This document shows, one piece after another, positions 49,107 to 57,868 of a DNA stretch of 59,871 nucleotides. A model generated the notes under the pieces. The model saw only the letters and a list, made by a program, of their open reading frames with translations. It was not told the DNA's origin and ran no database searches. The translations under genes were made by a program, and so were the position numbers. Numbering within the stretch: the first letter of the stretch is position 1; every line of letters starts with the position of its first letter. The stretch lies in contig JBDKRG010000050.1 of NCBI GenBank assembly GCA_039683515.1, forward strand, positions 1-59,871. The letters are read 5' to 3'. Origin of the DNA: JAJFUE01 sp039683515 (GTDB lineage Bacteria > Sumerlaeota > Sumerlaeia > MVZB01).

Positions 49107-50516
49107 TTGGCCCGAATTCTGAGATTTTACGTCATCCGCGCGATCGTCACGCCGACCGTCATGGCGCTGCTGACCATCACGTTCATCCTGATGGTCGAGC
49201 AGATCAACAAGATGATCGACCTGATCATGCAGCCCGGCGTCACGCTGGGGCAGGTCATGGGGATCCTCGTGGCGTTCCTGCCGTCGATGATCGTGTTCGC
49301 CGCGCCGATGGCCGTTCTGGTCGGCACGATGATCGGCATCGGCCGGCTGGTGATGGACCGCGAGGTCCTGGCCATGCGCGCCAGCGGGCTGAACCTGCTG
49401 AGCGTCTTCGCCCCGACGCTGATCGGCGCGCTGCTGGTCAGCGGATCGATCATGATCCTGACCCGCAATGCCGTCCCGCGCTCGCTCAACACGGCGATCA
49501 CCCGCACGACCGACCTCTCCTACGCCTGGATCAACACGCTCAAGGCGGGCCAGAAGTACACCAGCGAAGATCTCAAGATGAAGAACGCGAACTTCCTGAT
49601 TTACTTCCAGCAGCGCGACGAGAAACTTCACGAGATGAAGGACATCTTCATCAAGCTGAACCCGGAAAAGACGAACGTGATCAAGACCGATAAAAAGGGC
49701 GAGGAAAAGGACGGGAAGGATTCGAAGAACAAGGATTCGAAGGACAAGGACGCGAAGGACCAGGCTAACGAGACGGAGAAGGAGAAGGAACTCGCCGCCG
49801 CGGACCGGCCCACGTCGACCTCGGCCGAGGTCGCGGCGCTCGTCAACCAGCTCCACGCCAGCGGGCTGCTGCCGTCCAGCATCTCCGGCATCCAGTACAG
49901 CGAGGAGCTGGCCGAGGACCTGACCGCCGACCGGCGCGACAACGACGTCATGACGATTTTCTCGCAGTCGGGCCGGATCATCAGCGACCTCGAGCACAGC
50001 GACGACGGCAAGATCCGCCTGCTGTTCCAACTCGGCCTCAAGAACGGCTCGCTCCACCTCAAGTCCAAGGACCCGGCCAAGCGCCAGTACGTGATGTTCC
50101 GGTTCGCCAACACGACCTTCACCCAGACGCGCGACGAACCGATGACCAAGGAAACCAAGATGCAGTCCAACCGCGAGCTGCACGACCAGATCGCCTCCGA
50201 GCTCGAGGATGGCGGCGAGCCGAACCGCAAGGTCGGCGAGGCCCGGGCCGAGCTGACCGAGCGAAATGCGATGCCGCTGGCGTTCTTCGTCTTCATGCTG
50301 GTCGGCGTGCCGCTGGCGATCCGGGTGCGGACCGGCGGCAAGTCGTGGGCTATTTTGCTCGCAATTGGCATGATGCTCGTATACTTTGTGCTCATGCAAA
50401 TGGGCCTGGCGATGGTCGAGGAGCATCGACCCCTCGGCGCCGCCTTGGCCTTCTTCCCCAACCTGCTGTTCATCGCACTGGGGAGCCTCTTGTGGTGGCA
50501 GACCCTGAGGAGTTGA
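49107..50516 (+). CDS. LptF/LptG-family lipopolysaccharide export permease
   Basis: This 469-residue inner-membrane permease is of the LptBFGC complex that lifts LPS out of the membrane. The N-terminal helices (RFYVIRAIVTPTVMALLTIT, LGQVMGILVAFLPSMIVFAA) and MDREVLAMRASGLN match the family, as do the C-terminal helices after ELTERNAMPLAFFVFMLVGV. It is roughly 100 residues longer than usual because of a lysine/aspartate-rich insertion at about residues 193-260 in the periplasmic beta domain (KKGEEKDGKDSKNKDSKDKD). The start is TTG with GGAGGA eight bases upstream. lptD follows after seven bases. Whether it is LptF or LptG cannot be decided. Confidence 0.88.
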   Translation: MARILRFYVIRAIVTPTVMALLTITFILMVEQINKMIDLIMQPGVTLGQVMGILVAFLPSMIVFAAPMAVLVGTMIGIGRLVMDREVLAMRASGLNLLSVFAPTLIGALLVSGSIMILTRNAVPRSLNTAITRTTDLSYAWINTLKAGQKYTSEDLKMKNANFLIYFQQRDEKLHEMKDIFIKLNPEKTNVIKTDKKGEEKDGKDSKNKDSKDKDAKDQANETEKEKELAAADRPTSTSAEVAALVNQLHASGLLPSSISGIQYSEELAEDLTADRRDNDVMTIFSQSGRIISDLEHSDDGKIRLLFQLGLKNGSLHLKSKDPAKRQYVMFRFANTTFTQTRDEPMTKETKMQSNRELHDQIASELEDGGEPNRKVGEARAELTERNAMPLAFFVFMLVGVPLAIRVRTGGKSWAILLAIGMMLVYFVLMQMGLAMVEEHRPLGAALAFFPNLLFIALGSLLWWQTLRS

Positions 50517-50523
50517 TCGCTCC

Positions 50524-53223
50524 ATGCTGATACGCTGCTTATTGTTCCCGCTGATCTGCGCGATCCTGGCCCAAGGCGCCAGCTTCGCCGAAACCCCCGC
50601 CGAAACCGAACGGCAGCCCGCGCTCGACCGCGGCGAGGCGCGCCGCCTGGCGCCCGCGCAGACGCTGCCGTCGGACATGGCCATCGAGCAGATCCTGCCG
50701 CCGCAGGCCAGCCGCGCGCGCCTGGAGGAGCTCCGCCAGACGCTCAACCCGCGCGCCGAAAGCACCGCGCCCGTCCGCATCCGCGCCCTCGAGGGGTTTC
50801 TCGACTTCGACGCCGAGCGCCAGGTGTTCTACAGCCCCGGCCGCGCCCGCATCCAGTACAACCGCTACGACCTCGTCGCCGACCGCCTGATCTACGACCA
50901 GCGCCTGGAGGAATTCCAGGCCGAGGGCAACGTCGAGCTCAAGTTCGACTCGACCGTGATCAAGGCCGACTCGATGCGCTACAACATCCGCGACCAGGAG
51001 GGCCTCGCCCAGAACGTCAACGGCTCCTACGGCCCTGTTCACTTCCGCATGGCCGAGCAGGGCAAGGGCGCGCCGGCCCAGTTCCAGAAGGTCAGCCGCA
51101 ACGAATCGGTCTTCCGCAACACCAACGTGACGACCTGCGACTTCAAGGTCCCGCACTACTTCGTGCGCGGCCGCGAGGTCATGCTCTACCAGAATGACCG
51201 CATCTTCTTCCGCGGCGCCACCATCTACGTCTCCGGCGTCCCGGTCCTCTACCTGCCCGTCTACACCCGCTCGCTGATCGAGCCGAGCCCGTGGAGCTTC
51301 CAGCTCGGCTACGGCGACCGCACCGGCGCCCGCGTGCGCGTCGGCTACCGCTACAGCCACCGCACCGAGGAGCCGTCCCTCGACGACGAAAAGATCTTCG
51401 AGACCCGCTCCGAGGGCGTCGCCCTGGTCTACATGGACCTCCTCAGCCGGATCGGCTACGGCGGCGGCTTCGACTACAACTACAGCCTCGCCGACGGGCG
51501 CCACCGCGGCGAACTGAGCGTCTACGGCCTGAGCGACCACAACCGCGAGGTGGCCGGCGCCGACCCCGACGACGACGAACTGTATAGCGAAGGGAGCCGC
51601 TGGCGGTTCGGCCTGCTGAACCGCTCCCAGCTCAGCCAGGACCTGTCGCTCGTCTTCAACATCGACGAGTTCAGCGACCCCGACATCTTCTACGACGCCC
51701 TCGATTACTTCACCGCCGACCAGAAGATGGAACGCTACCGCCAGGTGGAGCGCCGCGGCCGCGGAGCCCTCACCTATGCGCGCGAGGCCTACGTCGGGCG
51801 CATCATGGCCGACGTCAAGGACCGCATCGGCCTGGACCGCTACACCGACTACTCCAACCCCAAGGACAACGACCGCGACTTCGACCTGGAGCCCTCGAAG
51901 AAGCTCGACGACGTCGACGCCGACGGCATCAGCAAGGACCGCTGGGGCCGCGTGACCGAGCGCTTCGAAACCTCGCTGGCCTCGCGCTGGCTCCCGATCG
52001 GCCGCACGCCTACGTATTACAACGCCCAGTTCAACCTCTACCGCGCCCTCGACAAGGGCCTCAACACCGTCAGCGGCGACGACGACGCGTGGGTCGGCGG
52101 CGGCGAGTTCTACCAGGCGCTCATGCGCCAGTGGAAGCTCTCCGAGCGCTACACCCTGCTGACCAAGGCCGGGATCGGCGTCGGCGGCGCCGAGCGCGAC
52201 AACGACGACTACGGCATCGACTTCGACGACGACTGGACCGACCCGCAGAAGATCGACGGCGTGACGTTCGTCGACGACGACCACTTCCTCGTCGGCGAGC
52301 GCAAGCGCAGCTTCGACCAGATCAACCCGTTCTACCTGTGGGGCGACGCCGAGGCCCGCTTGAACGCCCGCTTCAGCGACTCGCTCAACGGCTGGCTGCG
52401 CTGGCGCGGCCGCCAGACGACCGACGACTTCATCGGCGACTGGTACGCCTCGCTCGGCAGCCTCACCTACCGCGAGGACCTCTACAACTACAAGATCCGC
52501 GAGAACTGGCTCGAGACGCAGCTCAACTACGACCTGGCCCGGCCGATCCTGCGCCTCTATGCGGGCGGCGGCGTCAACATGATCCCCGAGGAGGACCTCT
52601 ACTCCCAGGAGCCGACCGCCTACGTCCGCACCGGCTACGGCTGGGCCAACCAGCTGCGGACCCTGACCAGCGACGGCTCGATCGGCATTCGCCGCCGCCA
52701 GGTCTACGACCCGACCGACCCGGACGAATACCAGGAAAACCGCTTCTACGTGAATTGGCGCAACACCTACCAGCCGATCCACCAGCGCTGGTGGACCGGC
52801 GTCGACGTCCGCTACGAGAAGGCCCTGAACGAAAAGGGCGACCGCGACGTCGACTCGGACGAGACGTTCTTCTCCGACGTCGACCCCCACGAGGAGGTCC
52901 GGTGGCGGTTCGGCAGCAAGATCGGCCCCAAATACTCGACCGAGTTCTACGTCAACTGGGACAAGCAGGTCGGCGGCCTGCACGAGCTCAACTGGCGGCT
53001 CAACCGCGACCTCCACGACGCCGTCGGCTGGGTCGCCGTGCGGCTCGACACCAAGAACGAGCGCGGCGAGCACGATGCCGACAGCCGCCACGACCAGCAG
53101 GCCAACAACATGGACGTGCGCTTCGGCATGGACTTCAAGCTGGCGCAGAAAAACGTCCCGATCGGCCCCGACATGGGCCGCACGATCCGCGAACCGGCCC
53201 GCTCGCCCGAGTTGCAGTATTAG
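50524..53223 (+). CDS. lptD: LPS-assembly outer-membrane protein LptD
   Basis: This 899-residue protein inserts LPS into the outer leaflet. It has a signal peptide (CLLFPLICAILAQGASFA), then an N-terminal OstA-like jellyroll (LDFDAERQVFYSPGRARIQY, RYDLVADRLIYDQRLEEFQA, EGNVELKFDSTVIKADSMRY), an LptD-type TTCDFKVPHYFVRGREV segment and a VPVLYLPVYTRSLIEPSPWS stretch typical of LptD. A long C-terminal beta-barrel of alternating aromatic strands follows. Few cysteines are present, so the disulfide control known in E. coli is probably absent. Asp-rich loops (DDDAWVGGGEF, DPDDDELYSEG) may bind cations. It shares an operon with the LptF/G permease and ends at its own terminator. Confidence 0.9.
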   Translation: MLIRCLLFPLICAILAQGASFAETPAETERQPALDRGEARRLAPAQTLPSDMAIEQILPPQASRARLEELRQTLNPRAESTAPVRIRALEGFLDFDAERQVFYSPGRARIQYNRYDLVADRLIYDQRLEEFQAEGNVELKFDSTVIKADSMRYNIRDQEGLAQNVNGSYGPVHFRMAEQGKGAPAQFQKVSRNESVFRNTNVTTCDFKVPHYFVRGREVMLYQNDRIFFRGATIYVSGVPVLYLPVYTRSLIEPSPWSFQLGYGDRTGARVRVGYRYSHRTEEPSLDDEKIFETRSEGVALVYMDLLSRIGYGGGFDYNYSLADGRHRGELSVYGLSDHNREVAGADPDDDELYSEGSRWRFGLLNRSQLSQDLSLVFNIDEFSDPDIFYDALDYFTADQKMERYRQVERRGRGALTYAREAYVGRIMADVKDRIGLDRYTDYSNPKDNDRDFDLEPSKKLDDVDADGISKDRWGRVTERFETSLASRWLPIGRTPTYYNAQFNLYRALDKGLNTVSGDDDAWVGGGEFYQALMRQWKLSERYTLLTKAGIGVGGAERDNDDYGIDFDDDWTDPQKIDGVTFVDDDHFLVGERKRSFDQINPFYLWGDAEARLNARFSDSLNGWLRWRGRQTTDDFIGDWYASLGSLTYREDLYNYKIRENWLETQLNYDLARPILRLYAGGGVNMIPEEDLYSQEPTAYVRTGYGWANQLRTLTSDGSIGIRRRQVYDPTDPDEYQENRFYVNWRNTYQPIHQRWWTGVDVRYEKALNEKGDRDVDSDETFFSDVDPHEEVRWRFGSKIGPKYSTEFYVNWDKQVGGLHELNWRLNRDLHDAVGWVAVRLDTKNERGEHDADSRHDQQANNMDVRFGMDFKLAQKNVPIGPDMGRTIREPARSPELQY

Positions 53224-53244
53224 AAAAATGAATGATGATTGAGG

Positions 53245-53280
53245 AATGAGGAATGATGAAAGTCATTCCTCATTTTTTAT
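53245..53280 (+). terminator. Terminator after lptD
   Basis: A perfect 12-bp stem AATGAGGAATGA/TCATTCCTCATT (53245-53256 and 53263-53274) with loop TGAAAG is followed by TTTTAT. The stem is built from AATGA-type simple repeat, so a repeat may have been co-opted as terminator. Confidence 0.78.
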
Positions 53281-53349
53281 ATATCAACCGGTCGCCCGGC
53301 GAATGCCAAGGCGACCAGGGCTGGGTTGAATGCGGGTTCATTCCGCATT

Positions 53350-53391
53350 CATCACTCATCACTCATCACTCATCACTCATCATTCATCATT
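53350..53391. repeat. Six-copy 7-bp tandem repeat CATCA(C/T)T
   Basis: Units start at 53350, 53357, 53364, 53371 (CATCACT) and 53378, 53385 (CATCATT). The complementary AATGATGA-type units lie at 53226-53260, so the two form an inverted pair around 53261-53349. The last unit touches the stop codon of the GT2 gene. Confidence 0.88.
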
Positions 53392-54122
53392 CAATTAAAA
53401 CGGTTTTTGAGCAGGACGCGCATGGCGACGATGAAGTCGCGCCAGCCGATCTTCTTGCCCTCTTCCCACGTGCGAGCCTCGAACGACACCGGCAGCTCCA
53501 TGATCCGCACCTTGCGGCGCAGGACCTTGGCCGTCACCTCCGGGCAGAACTCGAACCTCCGGCACTCGAGCGGGATCGACTGGATCACGTCGCGCCGGAA
53601 AATCTTGTAGGCCGTCGCCTCGTCGGTGATCCGCTGGCCGTAGAGCAGGCTGACGCTCGCCGCCAGCAGGAAGTTGCCGACCCGGTTGGCCAGCTTCATC
53701 CGCTTGACGGTCCCCATGAACCGCGAGCCGTAGACGACGAGCGTCTTGCCCTCGACGATCGGCTCGAGCAGGCGCGGCAGTTCCTCGGGCTGGTATTCGA
53801 GGTCGGCGTCCTGGACGAGGATGATGTCGCCGGTGGCTTTCTTCAAGCCCGTGCGGATCGCGAACCCCTTGCCGCAGTTGACGTCGTGGCGCTCGACGAC
53901 GGTGTCGGGCTTGCCCGCCTCCTTCTCCATCAGGAGCTCGTACGTGCCGTCGACCGAGTGGTCGTCGACGAGGACGAGCTGCTTGCGGAACGGCAGGGCG
54001 CGCACGCGGGCCAGGACGCGTTCGATCAGCGCCCGCTCGTTATAGATCGGGACGATGATCGACACCAGCGGATCGGGAATCGGCGCGGGCGGCGGGAAAT
54101 GCCGGCTGTTTGATGAGTCCAT
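53391..54122 (-). CDS. Polyprenyl-phosphate glycosyltransferase (DPM1-like GT2)
   Basis: The 243-residue GT-A enzyme starts VSIIVPIYNERALIERVLAR, with LVLVDDHSVDGT, NCGKGFAIRTGLKKATGDII, the catalytic VQDADLEYQPEEL and RITDEATAYKIFRRD. These match dolichyl/undecaprenyl-phosphate mannose or glucose synthases that make the lipid-linked sugar donor used by GT-C enzymes. No C-terminal membrane helices are present, so it is the soluble DPM1 form. GAGAGG lies six bases before the ATG. It could supply the donor for the GT39-type array at 35793-43310, but that is inference. Confidence 0.88.
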   Translation of the reverse strand: MDSSNSRHFPPPAPIPDPLVSIIVPIYNERALIERVLARVRALPFRKQLVLVDDHSVDGTYELLMEKEAGKPDTVVERHDVNCGKGFAIRTGLKKATGDIILVQDADLEYQPEELPRLLEPIVEGKTLVVYGSRFMGTVKRMKLANRVGNFLLAASVSLLYGQRITDEATAYKIFRRDVIQSIPLECRRFEFCPEVTAKVLRRKVRIMELPVSFEARTWEEGKKIGWRDFIVAMRVLLKNRFN

Positions 54123-54255
54123 GAAAAACCTCTCGGCAGGCCGATTGCGGCCCCTGTGCCCGATTGATCTTCGCCCTTGGGAGCCCGCCGGCGCAAGGCG
54201 AAAGTGACCCGCCGGAGTCTTGCCCCCGCTCCTTCACACCGGCCCGGGATTTTCA

Positions 54256-54409
54256 CCACGGAGACACGGAGACACGGAGACACGGAGAAGGCGCGAAAAA
54301 ATGTTTCAGAAGGGATCGCGCCAAACCGTCCAGCCGCACGGGAAGAACATGAACGCCTGCCCCCCGGGATCATGCCCCTTAAGTTCTCCGTGTCTCCGTG
54401 TCTCCGTGG
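54256..54409. repeat. GACACGGA tandem repeat with inverted partner
   Basis: The left arm 54256-54289 has three-plus 8-bp GACACGGA units; the right arm 54384-54409 is the exact complement over 26 bases but one unit shorter. The spacer is 94 bases (54290-54383) with no gene. It sits in the 380-bp gap between the divergent GT2 and histidine-phosphatase genes. Confidence 0.93.
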
Positions 54410-54502
54410 TTCAATCAATTGGCGCTCACCCGGCCATCGTGGTAGCATCATGGAGTTGTGTGCATGCCGTGCAACCGTGATTTTGACAGAGACAAGGCTC
54501 CG

Positions 54503-55174
54503 ATGCAGACCCCCGAAAGCCAGCTGATCGAGGCCAAGGCCGAGCCCCACGACCCGCGCCTGGGACCGGCGACCGTGACCCCGACGATCCTGTACATGAT
54601 CCGCCACGGCCAGCCCGAGGCCTGCCACCTCAATTGCTACTACGGCCAGATGGACGTGCCGCTCAGCGAGCGCGGCCGCCAGCAGTCGAGCGCCGTCGCC
54701 GAGCGCCTCTCGGGCGTGCCGCTCGACGCCGTCTACTCGAGCGACCTTTCGCGGGCCAGCTACCTTGCCGAGCAGCTCGCCGAGCCGCGCGGCCTCCCCG
54801 TGCGCCGCGTCGAGGCGTTCCGCGAGCGCTCGATGGGCCGTCTCACCGGACTGGACCGCGCCGCCCTCGAGCGCGACCACGGCGAGCTCTACAAGACCTG
54901 GCTCGCCGACCGGATCCACTTCCGCATGCCCGAGGCCGAGAACTTCGAGGACCTCGAAGGGCGCATCGTCCCGGCCGTCCTGGAGCTGGTCGCCTCCTTC
55001 CCCGGCCGCCGGATCGCGCTGGCATGCCACGCCGGGCCGATCCGCGTCATGGTGGCGCGCGTTCTCGGCATGCCGCTCGAGAACATCTTCCGCATCGATG
55101 TCGCGCACGGCGGCATCTTCGCCTTTGAATTCGCCCCGAAAACATTCCCGCGCGTGACGTTGATGAATGGTTGA
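54503..55174 (+). CDS. Histidine phosphatase family protein (phosphoglycerate-mutase-like)
   Basis: The 223-residue protein has the catalytic RHG motif in TILYMIRHGQPE, the loop DVPLSERGRQQSSAVAERLS, DAVYSSDLSRASYLAEQL, an acidic region FRERSMGRLTGLDRAALERD and the second histidine in LACHAGPIRVMVAR. These are hallmarks of the PGM-like phosphatases, including CobC (alpha-ribazole phosphatase) and GpmB-like enzymes; the substrate cannot be fixed. An in-frame ATG at 54458 is an alternative start. Its stop overlaps the next start by eight bases. Confidence 0.88.
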   Translation: MQTPESQLIEAKAEPHDPRLGPATVTPTILYMIRHGQPEACHLNCYYGQMDVPLSERGRQQSSAVAERLSGVPLDAVYSSDLSRASYLAEQLAEPRGLPVRRVEAFRERSMGRLTGLDRAALERDHGELYKTWLADRIHFRMPEAENFEDLEGRIVPAVLELVASFPGRRIALACHAGPIRVMVARVLGMPLENIFRIDVAHGGIFAFEFAPKTFPRVTLMNG

Positions 55175-56201
55175 TTCGACCGCCCCGCCCCCCGAAATCG
55201 CCCGCCCCGCCCCCGCGCGGCGCGTCGACGCCGTCATCAACCCGTTCACGGTTTACATCCTGGCGCCGGCGCTGACCTATGCCCTGATCCTGTACACGGC
55301 CGAGGGCGACGCCACGACCGCGATCCTGACGTCGATGGCGACGCTGATCCTCTACTGGGTCGGCTTCAGCCGCGCCAACCCGCGCCTGGTCGGGCTCGAG
55401 CTGATCGGCGTCATCCTGTTCACCTATTACACCGTGCACCCGCCGGTGGCCGTGCTGTGGGTGACCGCCTCGGCCATGGCCGCCGCGGCGGGGACGTGGC
55501 TGCAGTTCAGGAACGCCAACGAAAGCGACTTCTACTTCCTGATCCCGCCGGCCGCCGCGCTGAGCTTCGTGTTCCTGGTCTGGCTGGGGGCGGGCGCGAG
55601 CCTGAGTCCCGCGCTCGTCCGGGCGAGCCACGAGCTGGTCCAGGCCCGGCGCGAGATGTTCGAGATGGCCAAGGCGATCGAGACCCAAAAACCGGAGCAG
55701 GGACGTGTCCTCCGCGAGACGCTCGAGGAGCTCAAGGGGGATGTCGACGTGCTGATTGTCAATTTTTTATTGGTCGTCTGGACGTTCGGTTTATGGGTCG
55801 CGGGGCGCGTTTCACGGGCGTTTTTGGGGCAGTTCCGCGGCCGGCGCCACAGCCTGGCGTTCTTTAGAATCGACCACCAGTATATTTTCCTCTTGATCGT
55901 TGGGCTCGTTTTAGAGATTTTAAATGGCTTGGCCCCCCGTTGGGGCATGCAATGGTTGGCCATCCCGCTGCTGGCCGTCTTCTCGCTGGCCGGGTTTATC
56001 GAGGGTGTGGCCGTCGTGCTGTTCTACGGGGCTGTGCAGCGGTTCAAGGGCCAGCGCTGGGGAGGCCACCTCTGGAATGTGGCCGGGTTGGTTTTGGCGA
56101 TTCGCCTGCCGTTCCTGGCCGTCCTGGTGGGCTTGAGCGACGTCTGGTTCGACTACCGCCGGCTGCACGGTCTCCGCCAACGAATCGACTATCAGGCCTG
56201 A
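55167..56201 (+). CDS. Polytopic membrane protein, YybS/DUF2232-like
   Basis: The 344-residue protein has about eight hydrophobic helices, in a plan of two membrane blocks separated by a charged helical segment (LVQARREMFEMAKAIETQKP, LRETLEELKGDVDVLIVNFL). Position directly upstream of rplI and the helix pattern fit the DUF2232/YybS family, which is commonly found at this locus in many bacteria. Its biochemical role is not established. It overlaps the histidine phosphatase gene by eight bases, and rplI follows after 35 bases. Confidence 0.6.
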   Translation: MVDSTAPPPEIARPAPARRVDAVINPFTVYILAPALTYALILYTAEGDATTAILTSMATLILYWVGFSRANPRLVGLELIGVILFTYYTVHPPVAVLWVTASAMAAAAGTWLQFRNANESDFYFLIPPAAALSFVFLVWLGAGASLSPALVRASHELVQARREMFEMAKAIETQKPEQGRVLRETLEELKGDVDVLIVNFLLVVWTFGLWVAGRVSRAFLGQFRGRRHSLAFFRIDHQYIFLLIVGLVLEILNGLAPRWGMQWLAIPLLAVFSLAGFIEGVAVVLFYGAVQRFKGQRWGGHLWNVAGLVLAIRLPFLAVLVGLSDVWFDYRRLHGLRQRIDYQA

Positions 56202-56236
56202 GGCGCCGCAGCAATTTCGAGATCGGAGTGCGATCA

Positions 56237-56770
56237 ATGCAAGTTATCCTGTTTCAGACCGTTGAGCAGTTAGGTTTGCAGGGCAGCGTCGTGAACGTCG
56301 CCGCCGGCTACTACCGCAATTACCTGGGCCCGATGGGCATCGCGATCGAGGCGACCGCGGGCAACCTGCGCCAGTCCGAGCTGAAGCGCAAGCGCCTGCA
56401 GGCCGAGGCCGAAAAGCAGGTCCAGGACGCGCAGGTCCAGGCCAAGCGCCTCGCCGAGACCAAGCTCGAATTCGTCGAAAAGGCGAACCCCGAAGGCCGC
56501 CTGTTCGGCGCCATCCGCGACCACGAGATCATGGATGCCCTTACCGAGCAGGGCTTCAAGATCGAACGCCGCCAGGTCCTGATGAAGGAGCCGATCAAGG
56601 CCGTCGGCACCTACAGCGTCCGCATCCGCCTCATCCAGGGCGTCGACGCGTCCGTCGCCGTGCTGGTCAAGGGCGAGGCCGTCGCCGAAGAGGCCGAGGA
56701 AAAAGAAGCCGCCCCGGCGGCCGCCGAGGCTCCCGCCGCCGCCGCCCCCGAGGGCGAAAGCGCCGAGTAA
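56237..56770 (+). CDS. rplI: 50S ribosomal protein L9
   Basis: The 177-residue protein has the L9 N-terminal RNA-binding domain (MQVILFQTVEQLGLQGSVVN and VAAGYYRNYLGPMGIAIEAT), the long connecting helix (LKRKRLQAEAEKQVQDAQVQ) and the C-terminal domain (GRLFGAIRDHEIMDALTEQG). After about residue 150 it has an extra Ala/Glu-rich tail (EEAEEKEAAPAAAEAPAAAA) not seen in typical 148-residue L9. The start at 56237 aligns exactly with family N termini. The normal partner dnaB lies 1.4 kb further, separated by three genes not usually found there. Confidence 0.95.
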   Translation: MQVILFQTVEQLGLQGSVVNVAAGYYRNYLGPMGIAIEATAGNLRQSELKRKRLQAEAEKQVQDAQVQAKRLAETKLEFVEKANPEGRLFGAIRDHEIMDALTEQGFKIERRQVLMKEPIKAVGTYSVRIRLIQGVDASVAVLVKGEAVAEEAEEKEAAPAAAEAPAAAAPEGESAE

Positions 56771-56886
56771 GCTCCGTGGGCGTGTGTTTAGGGGTTGACA
56801 TTTTGATCTATTTCGATGAACCTGCGCCTATTATGGGTGTAGAGGATATCTATTTCGGTCAGGTTTTCCAGTGAAAGGTCGAACCG

Positions 56887-57138
56887 ATGACTGAAATGAC
56901 GCGTACTCTCCAAGTTTTGGAGCAGGCTACTGAATTGTGGTCTGGCAAAAAGGCAGACGTGATTCGCAAGCAATCGATCGAGGAACGTCGCCAAGAAGCC
57001 GAAGCCAAGTTACACAAGAAATTACGTATTGTTCGACTTTTTCCGTTTATTGGCAGAGGCAACATCTTACGCGATCGCGTTGCCGAATCCGGACAAATTA
57101 ATAAGGACCTGGAAAAGGCCCTGAAAAATGTTCGTTGA
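56887..57138 (+). CDS. Small basic protein of AT-rich cassette, function unknown
   Basis: The 83-residue protein is helical and strongly charged (KKADVIRKQSIEERRQEAEA, KLHKKLRIVRLFPFIGRGNI), with a single short semi-hydrophobic patch. GAAAGG lies eight bases before the ATG. Its last 11 bases overlap the start of the next gene, so the pair is co-translated. Base composition is visibly more AT-rich than the neighbours rplI and dnaB, suggesting acquisition. No family recognised. Confidence 0.7.
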   Translation: MTEMTRTLQVLEQATELWSGKKADVIRKQSIEERRQEAEAKLHKKLRIVRLFPFIGRGNILRDRVAESGQINKDLEKALKNVR

Positions 57139-57829
57139 AAGCCAAGTCGAGCCACCCCGGGTCCCCAAAGAACCCAAGACCATACAGGAGCTTTTTGATT
57201 TCTATCATGGGTACGTAAAGCTTCTGTATAGTCGTGTACAAGCAAGTAATGTTCTGCCCCAAGAAACTCTTTTTGAAATCAACGCCGCATTGGACCACAT
57301 TTCACGGATGTGGGTATATCAAGAGCCTGAACAAGAAGTGGTTCATCATGCGTTTGCTCACTTTAAGCGAAGTTGCCTGGACATTTTCAAGATAATCGTC
57401 CGGGACACGATAGACCTGTATCAAGAAATCAAAAAGGTCGACACTTCGATAATCGACAATGGCGAATTCGATAGGCAGTTACATCTGCTTATCCAGTCGA
57501 TTAAGAATAAATCCACTGAGGCCAGAAGATTGGAAGGTCGGCAAGCTAAAGACGATCATGTCGTTGTGGCATTCGAACCTTGGACCGAGGTTTACGCCGA
57601 ATGCATCAAATTTGAGCATGATTTTTATTTAAACCCAAATTTAGGATGGGCTAGACGAAAGCAGAGAAAACGCAGGGTCATCGACCTCTTCTTGGGTTTC
57701 TTCGGAGCAGTTATTATCAATGCGATTATTTCTGCAGAGATTTTCGGCATTAAAGTTTCAACGATATGGACTTGGTTAACAGTGAATCTGGCTAAAGTTA
57801 TTGCCGTCTTGATATCGTTTTTTAAGTAA
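57128..57829 (+). CDS. Helical protein with two C-terminal membrane helices, function unknown
   Basis: The 233-residue protein has a soluble, mostly helical region of about 175 residues (FDFYHGYVKLLYSRVQASNV, FEINAALDHISRMWVYQEPE, FAHFKRSCLDIFKIIVRDTI) with a basic stretch (WARRKQRKRR). Two hydrophobic helices follow (VIDLFLGFFGAVIINAIIS and WTWLTVNLAKVIAVLISFF) and end at the C terminus. A soluble sensor-like part joined to a terminal membrane hairpin is a layout seen in some membrane-acting defence or toxin effectors, but no family is recognised and no function is claimed. AT-rich relative to the flanks, overlapping the previous gene by 11 bases. Confidence 0.8.
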   Translation: MFVESQVEPPRVPKEPKTIQELFDFYHGYVKLLYSRVQASNVLPQETLFEINAALDHISRMWVYQEPEQEVVHHAFAHFKRSCLDIFKIIVRDTIDLYQEIKKVDTSIIDNGEFDRQLHLLIQSIKNKSTEARRLEGRQAKDDHVVVAFEPWTEVYAECIKFEHDFYLNPNLGWARRKQRKRRVIDLFLGFFGAVIINAIISAEIFGIKVSTIWTWLTVNLAKVIAVLISFFK

Positions 57830-57868
57830 ATTGCTCAATCCAACATTGTTGAAGGATGGAGGCGATTC

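Noticed and set aside
50539..53091. An 850-codon open frame antisense to lptD
   Set aside because: Valine/alanine-rich shadow of the GC-rich lptD coding strand; no start signal or motif.
53350..53391. CATCACT array considered as a CRISPR
   Set aside because: Units are contiguous 7-mers without spacers; no cas genes.
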